Positions 7,081-15,357 of a stretch of 64,000 nucleotides of DNA are shown here, piece after piece. Where the stretch lies: NCBI GenBank assembly GCA_036297385.1, contig JAXJLD010000117.1:1-64000 (forward strand). The letters are read 5' to 3'. Each line of letters begins with the position of its first letter. The first letter of the stretch is position 1. The DNA is from Ventricola sp036297385 (lineage in GTDB: Bacteria; Bacillota; Clostridia; Christensenellales; Aristaeellaceae). Below the pieces are notes generated by a model, which made no database searches, was not told the origin of the DNA, and saw nothing but the letters and a program-made list of their open reading frames with translations. A program made the position numbers and the translations under genes.

Positions 7081-7911
7081 ATGCTTTTTGGACGCCGCAA
7101 GCCCGGATTTGCCAAGGAAGTGGAGCTGAAGCCTGAGGATATTTCCGGCGAATTCTCCGATCGCAACGATCCGGCCCGCCAGGATGCTAACCCTAAGTTT
7201 GAAAAGGATGAGATGGCTGCCGCCGCGCAGGCTGTCATGAATGGCACGGCTGCGGAAGCTGTCGTGCCGAGCAAGGATGCGCCGGTTGATGTGTTTGATT
7301 ATATGGATTCCCTGCCGGAGGTGCATGATCCGTTTGAGCCGAGCGAGAATCCGATGATTGAAGATCCGAATGCTGAGATGGATTATACCCAGCTTAAAGA
7401 AGGCGAGATTTTGGCCAACTTCATTCGCGAGCGTACGCAGGGCGTCAGCCTGACCCCGCGCAAAGCGCTTGAGGAGGAAGATCCGACCATCACCGACACG
7501 ATTGATGAAATGCTGTCGCTGGAGTCTTGCCAGGATATCCGCTCTGTCAAGGGGCAGAAAGACGAGTACTTCTATTCCATTGAGTATATGGCGAAGAACT
7601 ATGCAATGATTGCCATGCTTGTCTATGAGAAGGATATTCCGCACACCATTGCCCATATGGTTCGCTTTAATTGCAAGACCTATCCTGCGCCGTCTCCGCT
7701 GGAGTACTTCATGCGCAGCCCGTTCAGCTATACCAAGCCGCAGCTTGACCATGCGCTGCATATGATTGAGCAGAACGAGGCCTATAAGGATATCAAGGTG
7801 CTGCACACTTGGAATAATCAGAGATATCTGTATTCCGAAGATGTGATGACGAAGAAGTACGCTCAGGTTTTGGCTGATGACGCGGAAACCAGCGAATCTG
7901 ATCGCCGCTGA
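7081..7911 (+). CDS. Unknown protein of the AOR operon
   Basis: A 276-residue soluble protein that I do not recognise. The first 130 residues are acidic, proline-rich and probably disordered. The rest (from about 140) looks folded and mainly helical, with aromatic-rich segments such as YFYSIEYMAKNYAMIAMLVYE and a repeated tyrosine pattern. There is no signal, membrane segment or cysteine cluster. It occupies the position that ydhW has in the E. coli ydhYVW order, but I see no basis for calling it a homologue. I place the start at ATG 7081, nine bases after AAAGGGG. A terminator upstream (7019-7054) and a strong one downstream (7932) frame it. A role as an assembly factor for the tungstoenzyme is conjecture. 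Confidence 0.75.
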   Translation: MLFGRRKPGFAKEVELKPEDISGEFSDRNDPARQDANPKFEKDEMAAAAQAVMNGTAAEAVVPSKDAPVDVFDYMDSLPEVHDPFEPSENPMIEDPNAEMDYTQLKEGEILANFIRERTQGVSLTPRKALEEEDPTITDTIDEMLSLESCQDIRSVKGQKDEYFYSIEYMAKNYAMIAMLVYEKDIPHTIAHMVRFNCKTYPAPSPLEYFMRSPFSYTKPQLDHALHMIEQNEAYKDIKVLHTWNNQRYLYSEDVMTKKYAQVLADDAETSESDRR

Positions 7912-7931
7912 GCAGAATAACGATCAAAGCC

Positions 7932-7980
7932 AAAAGGAATCCGTATTCCATAAGGATGGAAACGGATTCCTTTTCTATGT
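7932..7980 (+). terminator. Strong intrinsic terminator ending the AOR operon
   Basis: A 13-bp stem (AAAAGGAATCCGT / ACGGATTCCTTTT), with an additional ATTCCA/TGGAA inner pairing, is followed by T-rich sequence. From here to 8093 I see no gene. Confidence 0.9.
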
Positions 7981-8093
7981 TTTTGTAATACTATTTCTGA
8001 ATGGAAAAGATTGTGTGCGTAAGCTTCATTGGGTAATCTTCGATCTATGGGATTTGCTGAAATGGTACTGCCATGAGATGCGCATGGGTGTGA

Positions 8094-8630
8094 TTACCGG
8101 AAACAATTCGAAAGTTGGGCGAGCAGTTGTTCGCGGTTTTCCGGCGTAACGGTCAGTACAGTTACATCATGCCGCTGCATGATCTGTGCAACGTGCGGGG
8201 AATCGCACTTTTGCAGCACACCGATTACACGTTTGTCCGAATTCAGGCAGGCATACACCTGTGTGACAAATTCATGCGCTTGGCTTTCGAGCTTGCCCAG
8301 CTCGTCCATCAGAATAAAGGGCGCAGAGGATGACAGACTTTTCTGAAGGATCATCACGCCGTTTTCTTCAAAGACGGGCAGAACGGGTACGCTGCGCCTT
8401 TCCTCGATGCGCGCACAGCAGATGCAGTCGTTCCGATAGGGCGGCATCTCTACACGCCCGTGCAGCGTGAAGCCGCGCCGCTCCTGATTGGCATAAAATA
8501 CACGCGTTTCAAACCCGGTACATTCGATACCGCACTGTTCTATCAAACGGCGCAAAAGCGTGGATTTGCCCACCTGCTTTTCGCCGGTCAGAAACAAGTG
8601 GCGGCGCAATTCAGGCAGGTCACTCGGCAT
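8094..8630 (-). CDS. THEP1-type nucleoside-triphosphatase
   Basis: A 178-residue P-loop NTPase of the THEP1 / NTPase_1 family, which hydrolyses a broad range of nucleotides in vitro; the cellular role is unclear. Walker A is GEKQVGKST near residue 18 and Walker B is FILMDELGKLE. An RNDCICCARI segment adds a Cys-rich loop typical of the family's anaerobe members. The start at 8630 has AGGAGG six bases upstream and overlaps the end of the MobB-like gene by 11 bp, so the two are translationally coupled. A role in cofactor chemistry for the neighbouring tungstoenzyme is suggested by context only. Confidence 0.82.
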   Translation of the reverse strand: MPSDLPELRRHLFLTGEKQVGKSTLLRRLIEQCGIECTGFETRVFYANQERRGFTLHGRVEMPPYRNDCICCARIEERRSVPVLPVFEENGVMILQKSLSSSAPFILMDELGKLESQAHEFVTQVYACLNSDKRVIGVLQKCDSPHVAQIMQRHDVTVLTVTPENREQLLAQLSNCFR

Positions 8631-9318
8631 CCTGCGCCTCCTTCGCCCATGCGAGAACAGCGGCACGCTGCTCGGCGGTCAGGCGAATTTCGCGGCCATC
8701 AACCGTAAGCTGGACAGCATCCTTCTCCTGCTTTTTTTCGTTGTGATGACAGCCGCACTGGCAGAAGCCATCATCTGTCACACCAGCCACCGGCGGCAGC
8801 GGCTCGTCCAGAAGGGCGCAAGGCGTAATGTCGGGAATGGTTTGGTCGATATAGTCGAGCAGAGCGTCGGCGTTGTCAAGGGCGTTGAAGCGCGGCAGCG
8901 GCAGCTCGATTTCCGGCTTCTGGCTGATGCGGCCGGAAAAGGCGAATGTACGGCTGTTCATGCGCAGCAGCGCGTCCTCCCCCTGATGGGCGCAGACGAT
9001 GCGCGGAACAGGGGATGCATAGTCGCCCTCCAGCAGCACGTAGTCAAAGCCTTCGTAGGCGCTGAGAATCCGGGACAGCGGCAGAGCTTCGGGATAGAGG
9101 AACGTGGTTTCAAACTTGGCGCGCGCACAGACCAGCTCGCTGCCGGCGCGGCGGTGCTTGGCAGTGTTGCTGGTGGGCTTATCTATGGAGAATGTGGGGC
9201 AGAACACCGTCTTGCAGGTGCCGACCTTCTTGCCGCGGCGGCGGATGGCCTCAACCAAGGAGGTGACAGTGCTGGTCTTGCCGGATTTGCGGATGCCGAC
9301 GATGGTAACAATCTTCAT
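8620..9318 (-). CDS. MobB-like P-loop GTP-binding protein with Cys-His tail
   Basis: A 232-residue protein. The N-terminal 150 residues resemble MobB, the GTP-binding accessory protein of molybdopterin dinucleotide synthesis, with P-loop GIRKSGKTS at residues 9-17 and a YVLLEGDYAS Walker-B-like segment. A C-terminal extension carries CQCGCHH at 186-192, a likely metal site, followed by a basic linker and a helical end. The start at ATG 9318 has an AGAGGG site; the upstream GTG would overlap that site. It forms a two-gene operon with the THEP1-type NTPase, next to the riboswitch-controlled AOR operon, which supports a molybdenum/tungsten cofactor link. Confidence 0.8.
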   Translation of the reverse strand: MKIVTIVGIRKSGKTSTVTSLVEAIRRRGKKVGTCKTVFCPTFSIDKPTSNTAKHRRAGSELVCARAKFETTFLYPEALPLSRILSAYEGFDYVLLEGDYASPVPRIVCAHQGEDALLRMNSRTFAFSGRISQKPEIELPLPRFNALDNADALLDYIDQTIPDITPCALLDEPLPPVAGVTDDGFCQCGCHHNEKKQEKDAVQLTVDGREIRLTAEQRAAVLAWAKEAQDAE

Positions 9319-9374
9319 TGTGATCCCTCTCACTTCATCATGTCAAATTCATATCAAAGCATGAAACGCCTATC

Positions 9375-9403
9375 ATTATACCTTACAATCCCCGGAAATG
9401 CAA
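9375..9403 (-). promoter_or_regulatory. Sigma-A promoter of the mobB-like operon
   Basis: On the minus strand TTGCAT (9398-9403) and TATAAT (9375-9380) are spaced by 17 bp, giving a short leader to the ATG at 9318. Confidence 0.75.
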
Positions 9404-9453
9404 ATATGAAGAACAGAGAGAATGGGAAAGCGCCTCGTCCTGTCGAACTTTTC

Positions 9454-9482
9454 TTGTCAGGTGCTGGGCTTTGCGTTATAAT
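9454..9482 (+). promoter_or_regulatory. Sigma-A promoter of the dprA-metH operon
   Basis: TTGTCA (9454-9459), a 17-bp spacer and TATAAT (9477-9482) lie about 30 bp before the DprA-like start. Confidence 0.8.
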
Positions 9483-9511
9483 TGTATCCAAATGGTGACG
9501 GAGGGCGCGGG

Positions 9512-10417
9512 ATGGCAGAAATAGAAGAGATTTGCGCGCGGCTATGCTTGCTGACGCGGGAGGCTTGGCAGAAGGGGCTTCCTGCGCCAATGTCGCGCGA
9601 GATGGTTCGCCGTATGCTGCAAAAGGGCGCACTTCGTGCGCTGACTCTGCGGCAGGTGCAGGGTATTTCTGAGGAATGTTATCTGCGTGCAGAAGCGCTG
9701 CTTTCTCGTTCCGCACAAATGTATCAAGCTATTGAAAGAACGCTGGCGCAGGGGTATGATGTGCTGTTGCCGGAGGACGAGGATTGGCCGATCAATCTGT
9801 ATGCGCTGGGTGAGCAGATGCCTCAATTTCTCTTTGTGCGCGGTAACCGTGAGCTTTTTCGGCGCAGGTGCGTAGCCGTTGCAGGCAGTCGTGCGATTGA
9901 GCCAAGCACAAAGCTGCTTGCGCGGAAATGTGGAGCGCAGCTCGCACGCGAGGGATATGTCATGGTCAGCGGCGGCGCGAATGGCGTGGATACGGAGGCG
10001 CATTGCGGCCTGTTTGAAGAAGGCGGAAGTTTGATTCTGGTTCCGGCTATGCCCGTCCAAAGGCTGCTTGGGCAGGAAGAACTTCGCCATGCACTGAAAG
10101 AAAATCGGCTTTTCATCGTTTGCGATACGTGGCCGGAAGAACGTTTTTCTGCCCCAAAAGCCTTGATGCGCAATCACACGATTTATGCGCTTGGCGATGC
10201 TGCGATTGCTGTCGCATCGCGCAAGAAAAGAGGCGGCACCTGGGATGGAGCAATGGCCTGCCTGCGCGGCAGATACACGCCCGTTTATGTCGCGGATGAG
10301 ATTGGCCCGGACTTTATCGGCAATCTACATCTTCTGTCACAAGGCGCAAACTTGGTTTGCCTGCGCAGATCTTTGGGCGATCAGCTTTTTACAAAGGAGA
10401 AATGGATATGCAGGTGA
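9512..10417 (+). CDS. DprA/Smf-like DNA-processing protein
   Basis: A 301-residue protein related to DprA, which in transformable bacteria loads RecA on incoming single-stranded DNA. The Rossmann core is recognised by VAVAGSR near residue 125, the SGGANGVDTEAH loop in place of the usual SGxARGID, and the NLHLLSQGAN end. The motif is somewhat divergent and the usual C-terminal winged helix is absent. The start at 9512 is supported by GGAGGG; the first in-frame codon upstream lies at the promoter. Its 3' end overlaps the methionine-synthase activation gene by 10 bp, an unusual neighbour for dprA. Confidence 0.8.
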   Translation: MAEIEEICARLCLLTREAWQKGLPAPMSREMVRRMLQKGALRALTLRQVQGISEECYLRAEALLSRSAQMYQAIERTLAQGYDVLLPEDEDWPINLYALGEQMPQFLFVRGNRELFRRRCVAVAGSRAIEPSTKLLARKCGAQLAREGYVMVSGGANGVDTEAHCGLFEEGGSLILVPAMPVQRLLGQEELRHALKENRLFIVCDTWPEERFSAPKALMRNHTIYALGDAAIAVASRKKRGGTWDGAMACLRGRYTPVYVADEIGPDFIGNLHLLSQGANLVCLRRSLGDQLFTKEKWICR

Positions 10418-11109
10418 TGATGCCGACCATTCCTGTGAAAGAAGCGCTGCACATGATGGGATGGCGGGGATTGGAGCTTGATCCTGTGCTGCTGGAGCAG
10501 GTAAAGGCGCTGATTGCGCAGGCAGAGCAGATGCTTGAGCCGCGAGTCATTATGCAGCGATTTCCCATTGCGGAGGACGGCACGCTACAGGGAACAGCCT
10601 TTGCCATACAAGGAAAGGACGTGCGTGATATGCTGCAAGGCTGCTCGGAAGCGGTGCTGCTGGCTGCAACGCTGGGTGTGCAGAGCGAGCGTATGCTCTT
10701 GCAGATGCAGGCGCGCGATCGCGCGAAGGCCGTCATGTTGGATGCCGTGTTCAGTGCGGCTATTGAAGCGGTATGTGATGCACAGGAATGTGCGCTGCGT
10801 GAAGCTCTGGAAAAACAAGGACGTTATCTGACGGATCGGTTCAGTCCGGGTTACGGCGATATGCCGCTGGCACAGACAAAGGGCATGTGCAGCGTGTTAG
10901 AAGCGGAGCGGCGCATCGGTCTGACGGTATCGGCGCACGGACTTATGATTCCGCGCAAATCGGTTACGGCAATCATGGGCATAAGTACGCAGCCGGTAAA
11001 ACGCAGGGAGGGCGGCTGTTCAGCGTGCGCCATGCGTGAGCAGTGCTTGCTGCGCAAATCGGATGAGCCGATGCTGGAGCAATGCAGTATGGAAAGGAAT
11101 CGGGCATGA
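10408..11109 (+). CDS. Stand-alone B12-dependent methionine synthase activation protein
   Basis: A 233-residue protein resembling the C-terminal AdoMet-binding activation domain of MetH, which in E. coli re-methylates inactive cob(II)alamin. The RFSPGYGDMPL and SAHGLMIPRKSVTAIMGIS segments are typical. It ends with CSACAMREQC, a small Cys cluster absent from E. coli MetH. The start at ATG 10408 follows AAGGAG by 8 nt; an ATG at 10402 is too close to that site. It overlaps the next gene, metH, by ATGA. That metH lacks its own activation domain, so this is the split second half of the enzyme. Confidence 0.88.
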   Translation: MQVMMPTIPVKEALHMMGWRGLELDPVLLEQVKALIAQAEQMLEPRVIMQRFPIAEDGTLQGTAFAIQGKDVRDMLQGCSEAVLLAATLGVQSERMLLQMQARDRAKAVMLDAVFSAAIEAVCDAQECALREALEKQGRYLTDRFSPGYGDMPLAQTKGMCSVLEAERRIGLTVSAHGLMIPRKSVTAIMGISTQPVKRREGGCSACAMREQCLLRKSDEPMLEQCSMERNRA

Positions 11110-13451
11110 AGCACACACAGAATATCACGCTGCTGGATGGGGCGATGGGTACGCTGCTCCAGCAAGAGGGGCTTCGATTGGGTGAGCGCCCGGAGATTCT
11201 CTCTATAACTGCGCCGGAGAAGGTGGAACACCTGCACCGAAGCTATGTGCAGGCTGGCGCACAGATGGTGCTGGCAAACACGTTTGGTGCGAATGCGCGC
11301 AAGCTCGAAGGTACGGGATATGCCGTCGAGGAGATGATATCCGCTTCTATTGCTGCTGCAAAACGTGCTTGCGCAGGGAGCAGCGCAAAGGTGGCGCTGG
11401 ATATCGGCCCGATTGGCGAAATGCTGGAGCCGCTTGGCACCATGCGATTTGACGATGCGTATGCGCTTTTTGCGCAGATGATTCGCGCTGGGGAAGCGGC
11501 TGGCGCGGATGCGGTGTTTCTAGAAACATTTTCCGATCTGAACGAGCTGCGTGCCGGGGTGCTGGCGGCGAAAGAATGCAGTTCGCTTCCTGTATTTGCC
11601 TCGATGACTTTTGAAGCATCCGGCCGGACATTTCTGGGTGTGGATGCGCGCTGTGCAGCAATGTCTCTTGGCGCACTTGGCGTTCAGGCCGTGGGAATGA
11701 ACTGCTCATTGGGGCCTACGGAGGCAGCGCCCATTCTGCGAGCCATGCGCGAGGCGACCGATCTGCCGCTGATCCTCAAACCCAATGCGGGCCTGCCAGA
11801 TCCGCAAACGGGTGGTTATGCTGTCGGGCCGGAAGCGTTTGCCAAGGCGTGTGGAGAGTTGACGAATATTGGTGCAGCGTACATCGGCGGATGCTGCGGC
11901 ACATCTCCGGCGCATATTGAGGCGCTGCACAGAAGGATCGGCGGGCGCATAGCGACGTGGGAGGGCGTTGCCACGCATGGTGTATGCTCTGCTCAGCAGA
12001 TCTGCGCCTTTGGACAAGGGGTTCGCGTTATCGGAGAGTGTATCAATCCCACCGGCAAGAAGCGTCTTCAGCGTGCGCTGCTGGAGGGCGATCTCTCCGA
12101 GGTGGTCGCAATGGCGATCGAGCAGGAGGAGGCCGGTGCGCAGATTCTGGATGTGAACGTGGGCATGCCGGGCATTGATGAACCGGAGATGATGCGCCGC
12201 GTTGTCGCGGCGATCTCGGGGGTGGTTGCGCTTCCGCTGCAAATTGACTCATCCAACCCTGCGGCCATCGAGGCGGGGCTGCGTGCCGCGCCGGGAAAGA
12301 GCATCATCAACAGCGTGAATGCCCCGCGCACGTCTCTGGATGCCGTGCTTCCATTGGCCAAAAAGTATGGCGCGGCTGTTGTGGCGTTGACGCTGGGCGA
12401 TAGAGGTTTGCCTGCGACGGCACAGGAGAGGCTTGAACTTGCACAGAGGATTTTGCAGGCGGCGCAGCGCATGGGGATTCGCCGGGAGGATGTAGTGGTG
12501 GACTGCCTGACGATGACCGTTTCTGCGCAGCAGGCTCAGGCATGCGAGACGCTCAAGGCCGTGCGGGCTGTGCGCGAGGAAATGGGGCTGGAGACGATGC
12601 TGGGCGTTTCCAATATTTCCTTTGGGCTTCCGCGGCGCACGGGGGTAACACAGGTGTTTTTGTCGCAGGCTCTCGGAGCGGGATTGACTTTGCCCATTCT
12701 CAACCCAAACCAACGGGAACTGATGGATACCGTTGAGGCGTGCCAGGTGCTGAGCGGCGAAGATGCAGGATGTGCGGCCTATGTCAGCCGCTATGCAACC
12801 AAGCGCGAAGCACGCTCTGCCGTGCAGGATAATATGACGCTCGAACAAGCGATTGTTTGTGGTTTGAAGCGCGAAGCGAGTCATTTTGCGGATCAAATGC
12901 TGCATGAAATACCGCCGCTTGAATTGACGGAGCGATACCTTATTCCGGCGCTGGATCACATCGGCGATCAGTATGAGCGGCAGGAAATCTTTTTGCCTCA
13001 GCTCATGAATGCGGCGAGTGCGGCCGGTGCGGCATTTGAGGTAATCAAGGACGCGATAGGGCGAAGCGGCGTGCAGGCGCAGGAGAAGGGGCCGATCGTG
13101 CTGGCGACTGTGGAAGGTGATATTCACGATATCGGCAAGCAGACCGTGCGCACCGTGCTGGAAAGCTATGGATTCCGCGTGGTGGATTTGGGACGTGATG
13201 TGCCGCCTGAGCGCATAGCAGAGGCAGTCCGGCGGTATAGCGCGAAGCTGGTGGGGCTATCTGCGCTGATGACCACGACGCTGCCAAGTATGCACAGGAC
13301 GGTTTCTTATCTGCGCAAAGAAGGACTGTGCGTGCCAGTGATGGTCGGTGGTGCGGTGCTGACGCCTGAATATGCTGCCGAGATTGGTGCAGATGCCTAT
13401 GCCCGGGATGCAAAGCAGGCAGCAGACATTGCGCGCACGCTTCTTAGATGA
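11106..13451 (+). CDS. metH: B12-dependent methionine synthase, activation domain absent
   Basis: A 781-residue enzyme that transfers a methyl group from methyltetrahydrofolate via cobalamin to homocysteine. Domains in order: homocysteine methyltransferase (1-290, zinc ligands in GMNCSLGP and GGCCGTSP), pterin-binding (about 305-560, GECINPTGKK and NVGMPGIDEPEM), cobalamin cap, and cobalamin-binding domain with EGDIHDIGK near residue 670 supplying the axial histidine. It stops after the B12 domain, about 400 residues short of E. coli MetH. The missing activation function is encoded directly upstream. Start ATG 11106 has GAAAGGAA and overlaps the upstream stop. Confidence 0.95.
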   Translation: MKHTQNITLLDGAMGTLLQQEGLRLGERPEILSITAPEKVEHLHRSYVQAGAQMVLANTFGANARKLEGTGYAVEEMISASIAAAKRACAGSSAKVALDIGPIGEMLEPLGTMRFDDAYALFAQMIRAGEAAGADAVFLETFSDLNELRAGVLAAKECSSLPVFASMTFEASGRTFLGVDARCAAMSLGALGVQAVGMNCSLGPTEAAPILRAMREATDLPLILKPNAGLPDPQTGGYAVGPEAFAKACGELTNIGAAYIGGCCGTSPAHIEALHRRIGGRIATWEGVATHGVCSAQQICAFGQGVRVIGECINPTGKKRLQRALLEGDLSEVVAMAIEQEEAGAQILDVNVGMPGIDEPEMMRRVVAAISGVVALPLQIDSSNPAAIEAGLRAAPGKSIINSVNAPRTSLDAVLPLAKKYGAAVVALTLGDRGLPATAQERLELAQRILQAAQRMGIRREDVVVDCLTMTVSAQQAQACETLKAVRAVREEMGLETMLGVSNISFGLPRRTGVTQVFLSQALGAGLTLPILNPNQRELMDTVEACQVLSGEDAGCAAYVSRYATKREARSAVQDNMTLEQAIVCGLKREASHFADQMLHEIPPLELTERYLIPALDHIGDQYERQEIFLPQLMNAASAAGAAFEVIKDAIGRSGVQAQEKGPIVLATVEGDIHDIGKQTVRTVLESYGFRVVDLGRDVPPERIAEAVRRYSAKLVGLSALMTTTLPSMHRTVSYLRKEGLCVPVMVGGAVLTPEYAAEIGADAYARDAKQAADIARTLLR

Positions 13452-13523
13452 GGAATCGAGCCGTAAAGTGCAAGGAATGGAGCGTCATTTGAATGATTTT
13501 CTCGCAAACGAGGCGAAAAGGAC

Positions 13524-13552
13524 TTGATGGAACTGCCTTTTTGTGGGATAAT
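13524..13552 (+). promoter_or_regulatory. Sigma-A promoter of the ABC-F gene
   Basis: TTGATG (13524-13529), a 17-bp spacer and GATAAT (13547-13552), followed by a ~50-nt leader and AAAGGAG before the ATG. Confidence 0.65.
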
Positions 13553-13609
13553 ATGAAATGGTATGTGTAGAATGACGACGACCGCAGATAAAAGGAGAAC
13601 CATAAAGCC

Positions 13610-15229
13610 ATGATCGCAACCCAAAATGTATCGCTCTCTTATGGCGGAAAGCCGCTCTTTAAGAATGTCAATATCAAGTTTACCGCCGGCAACTGCTACG
13701 GCATCATCGGCGCAAACGGCACCGGAAAATCGACGTTCCTCAAGGTGCTGTCCGGCGAGCTAGAGCCGACGACGGGCGACGTCTTTATGACCCCCGGCGA
13801 GCGCATGGCCGTTTTGAAGCAGAACCACTTTGAATTTGACGAATATGAAGTCCTTACCACGGTCATCATGGGACACAAGCGCCTGTATGAGATCATGAAG
13901 GAGAAGGACGCGCTCTACGCCAAGGAGGATTTTACTGACGAGGATGGCGAGCGTGCCAGCGTGCTGGAGGGTGAGTTTGCGGAGCTGGATGGTTGGAACG
14001 CCGAAAGCAACGCGGAGATGATCCTCACGGGTCTGGGCATCAGTCTGGACATGGAGCATATGCTCATGAAGGAGTTGGACGGCAGCCAGAAGGTCAAGGT
14101 GTTGTTGGCGCAGGCGCTCTTTGGCAACCCGGATATCCTGCTGCTGGACGAGCCGACCAACTATCTGGACATTCAGTCTGTCCGCTGGCTGGAGAATTTC
14201 CTGCTGGATTTCCCGAACACGGTCATCGTGGTCAGCCACGACCGTCACTTCCTCAACAAAGTCTGCACGCATATCTGTGATATCGACTTTGGCAAGATTC
14301 AAATGTATGTGGGCAACTATGACTTCTGGTATGAGTATACCCAGATGGCGGCGCGCCAGCAGAAGGATCTCAACAAGAAGAACGAGCAGAAGATCAAGGA
14401 ACTGCAGGCGTTCATCCAGCGCTTCTCTGCCAACGCCAGCAAGAGCAAGCAGGCCACCAGCCGTAAGAAGCTGCTGGACAACCTGCAGATGGAGAACTTC
14501 ATGCCGTCCTCCCGCCGTTATCCGTATATTGCATGGAAGCCGGATCGCGACATCGGCAACGATCTGCTGACGGTCAGCAATCTCTCCAAGACGGTCAACG
14601 GCCGCAAGGTGCTCAACAATATTTCCTTTGTCCTCACCCCGGGTGACAAGGTTGCCCTTGTCGGCACGGATGAACTGGCGCGCACGACGCTCTTCCAGAT
14701 TCTGATGGGCGAAATGGAGCCGGACGAGGGCAGCTTCAAGTGGGGTGTAACCACCTCGCAGAGCTACTTCCCCAAGGACAATGGCCCGTATTTTGATGAC
14801 TGTGAGTACAACCTGATCGATTGGCTGCGTCAGTTCTCTGAGAGCCAGTACGAGAGCGATATCCGCGGCTGGCTGGGACGCATGCTCTTCTCCGGTGAGG
14901 ATGCGCTCAAGCAGGCGAAGGTGCTTTCCGGCGGTGAGAAGGTTCGCTGTATGCTGGCGCGCATGATGCTTTCCGGCGCAAATGTGCTGTTGCTGGATGA
15001 GCCGACCAACCACTTGGATCTGGAGTCCATCACGGCGTTGAATAAGGGCATGATCGAGTTTACCGGTTCGATGCTCTTTGCCACGCAGGATCACGAGTGT
15101 ATCCAGACGGTGGCCAACCGCATCATGGAGATTCTGCCGGGTGGACTGGTGGATCGCCGTGAGAGCTATGACGATTACCTCGACAGCGAAGTGGCTGCTC
15201 AGCAGCGCGCGGCGCTCATGAACGCGTAA
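13610..15229 (+). CDS. ABC-F family ATPase with degenerate second P-loop
   Basis: A 539-residue cytosolic twin-ATPase without membrane segments; ABC-F proteins act on the ribosome in translation or antibiotic protection. The first nucleotide-binding domain has GANGTGKST (34-42), a degenerate signature LDGSQK (156-161) and LLLDEPTNYLD. The linker (about 245-310) is helical and charged. The second domain has VGTDELARTT (351-360), where the Walker A lysine is replaced, yet keeps LSGGEK (439-444) and LLLDEPTNHLD. It resembles the YbiT/YkpA subgroup. It is monocistronic, with its own promoter and terminator. Confidence 0.92.
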   Translation: MIATQNVSLSYGGKPLFKNVNIKFTAGNCYGIIGANGTGKSTFLKVLSGELEPTTGDVFMTPGERMAVLKQNHFEFDEYEVLTTVIMGHKRLYEIMKEKDALYAKEDFTDEDGERASVLEGEFAELDGWNAESNAEMILTGLGISLDMEHMLMKELDGSQKVKVLLAQALFGNPDILLLDEPTNYLDIQSVRWLENFLLDFPNTVIVVSHDRHFLNKVCTHICDIDFGKIQMYVGNYDFWYEYTQMAARQQKDLNKKNEQKIKELQAFIQRFSANASKSKQATSRKKLLDNLQMENFMPSSRRYPYIAWKPDRDIGNDLLTVSNLSKTVNGRKVLNNISFVLTPGDKVALVGTDELARTTLFQILMGEMEPDEGSFKWGVTTSQSYFPKDNGPYFDDCEYNLIDWLRQFSESQYESDIRGWLGRMLFSGEDALKQAKVLSGGEKVRCMLARMMLSGANVLLLDEPTNHLDLESITALNKGMIEFTGSMLFATQDHECIQTVANRIMEILPGGLVDRRESYDDYLDSEVAAQQRAALMNA

Positions 15230-15240
15230 GCATTTCATTT

Positions 15241-15280
15241 GGCAGGCTTTTGCAGATGTGCGAAAGCCTGCTTTCTTTTA
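15241..15280 (+). terminator. Intrinsic terminator of the ABC-F gene
   Basis: Stem GCAGGCTTT / AAAGCCTGC with a 12-nt loop, followed by TTTCTTTTA. Confidence 0.88.
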
Positions 15281-15357
15281 TTGCCAGTATGCGGCGGCAC
15301 ATGGCGGAGAACGATACGGTCAGGCTCACAGTATGGCGAAAGCGGGGCGGAAGCAGC

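Noticed and set aside
7877..8149. A 90-codon plus-strand frame after the AOR-operon protein
   Set aside because: It runs through the strong terminator at 7932-7980 and into the antisense of the THEP1 gene; no ribosome site.
13760..15238. A 492-codon minus-strand frame opposite the ABC-F gene
   Set aside because: Shadow frame; overlaps the ABC-F terminator region and shows no family signature.
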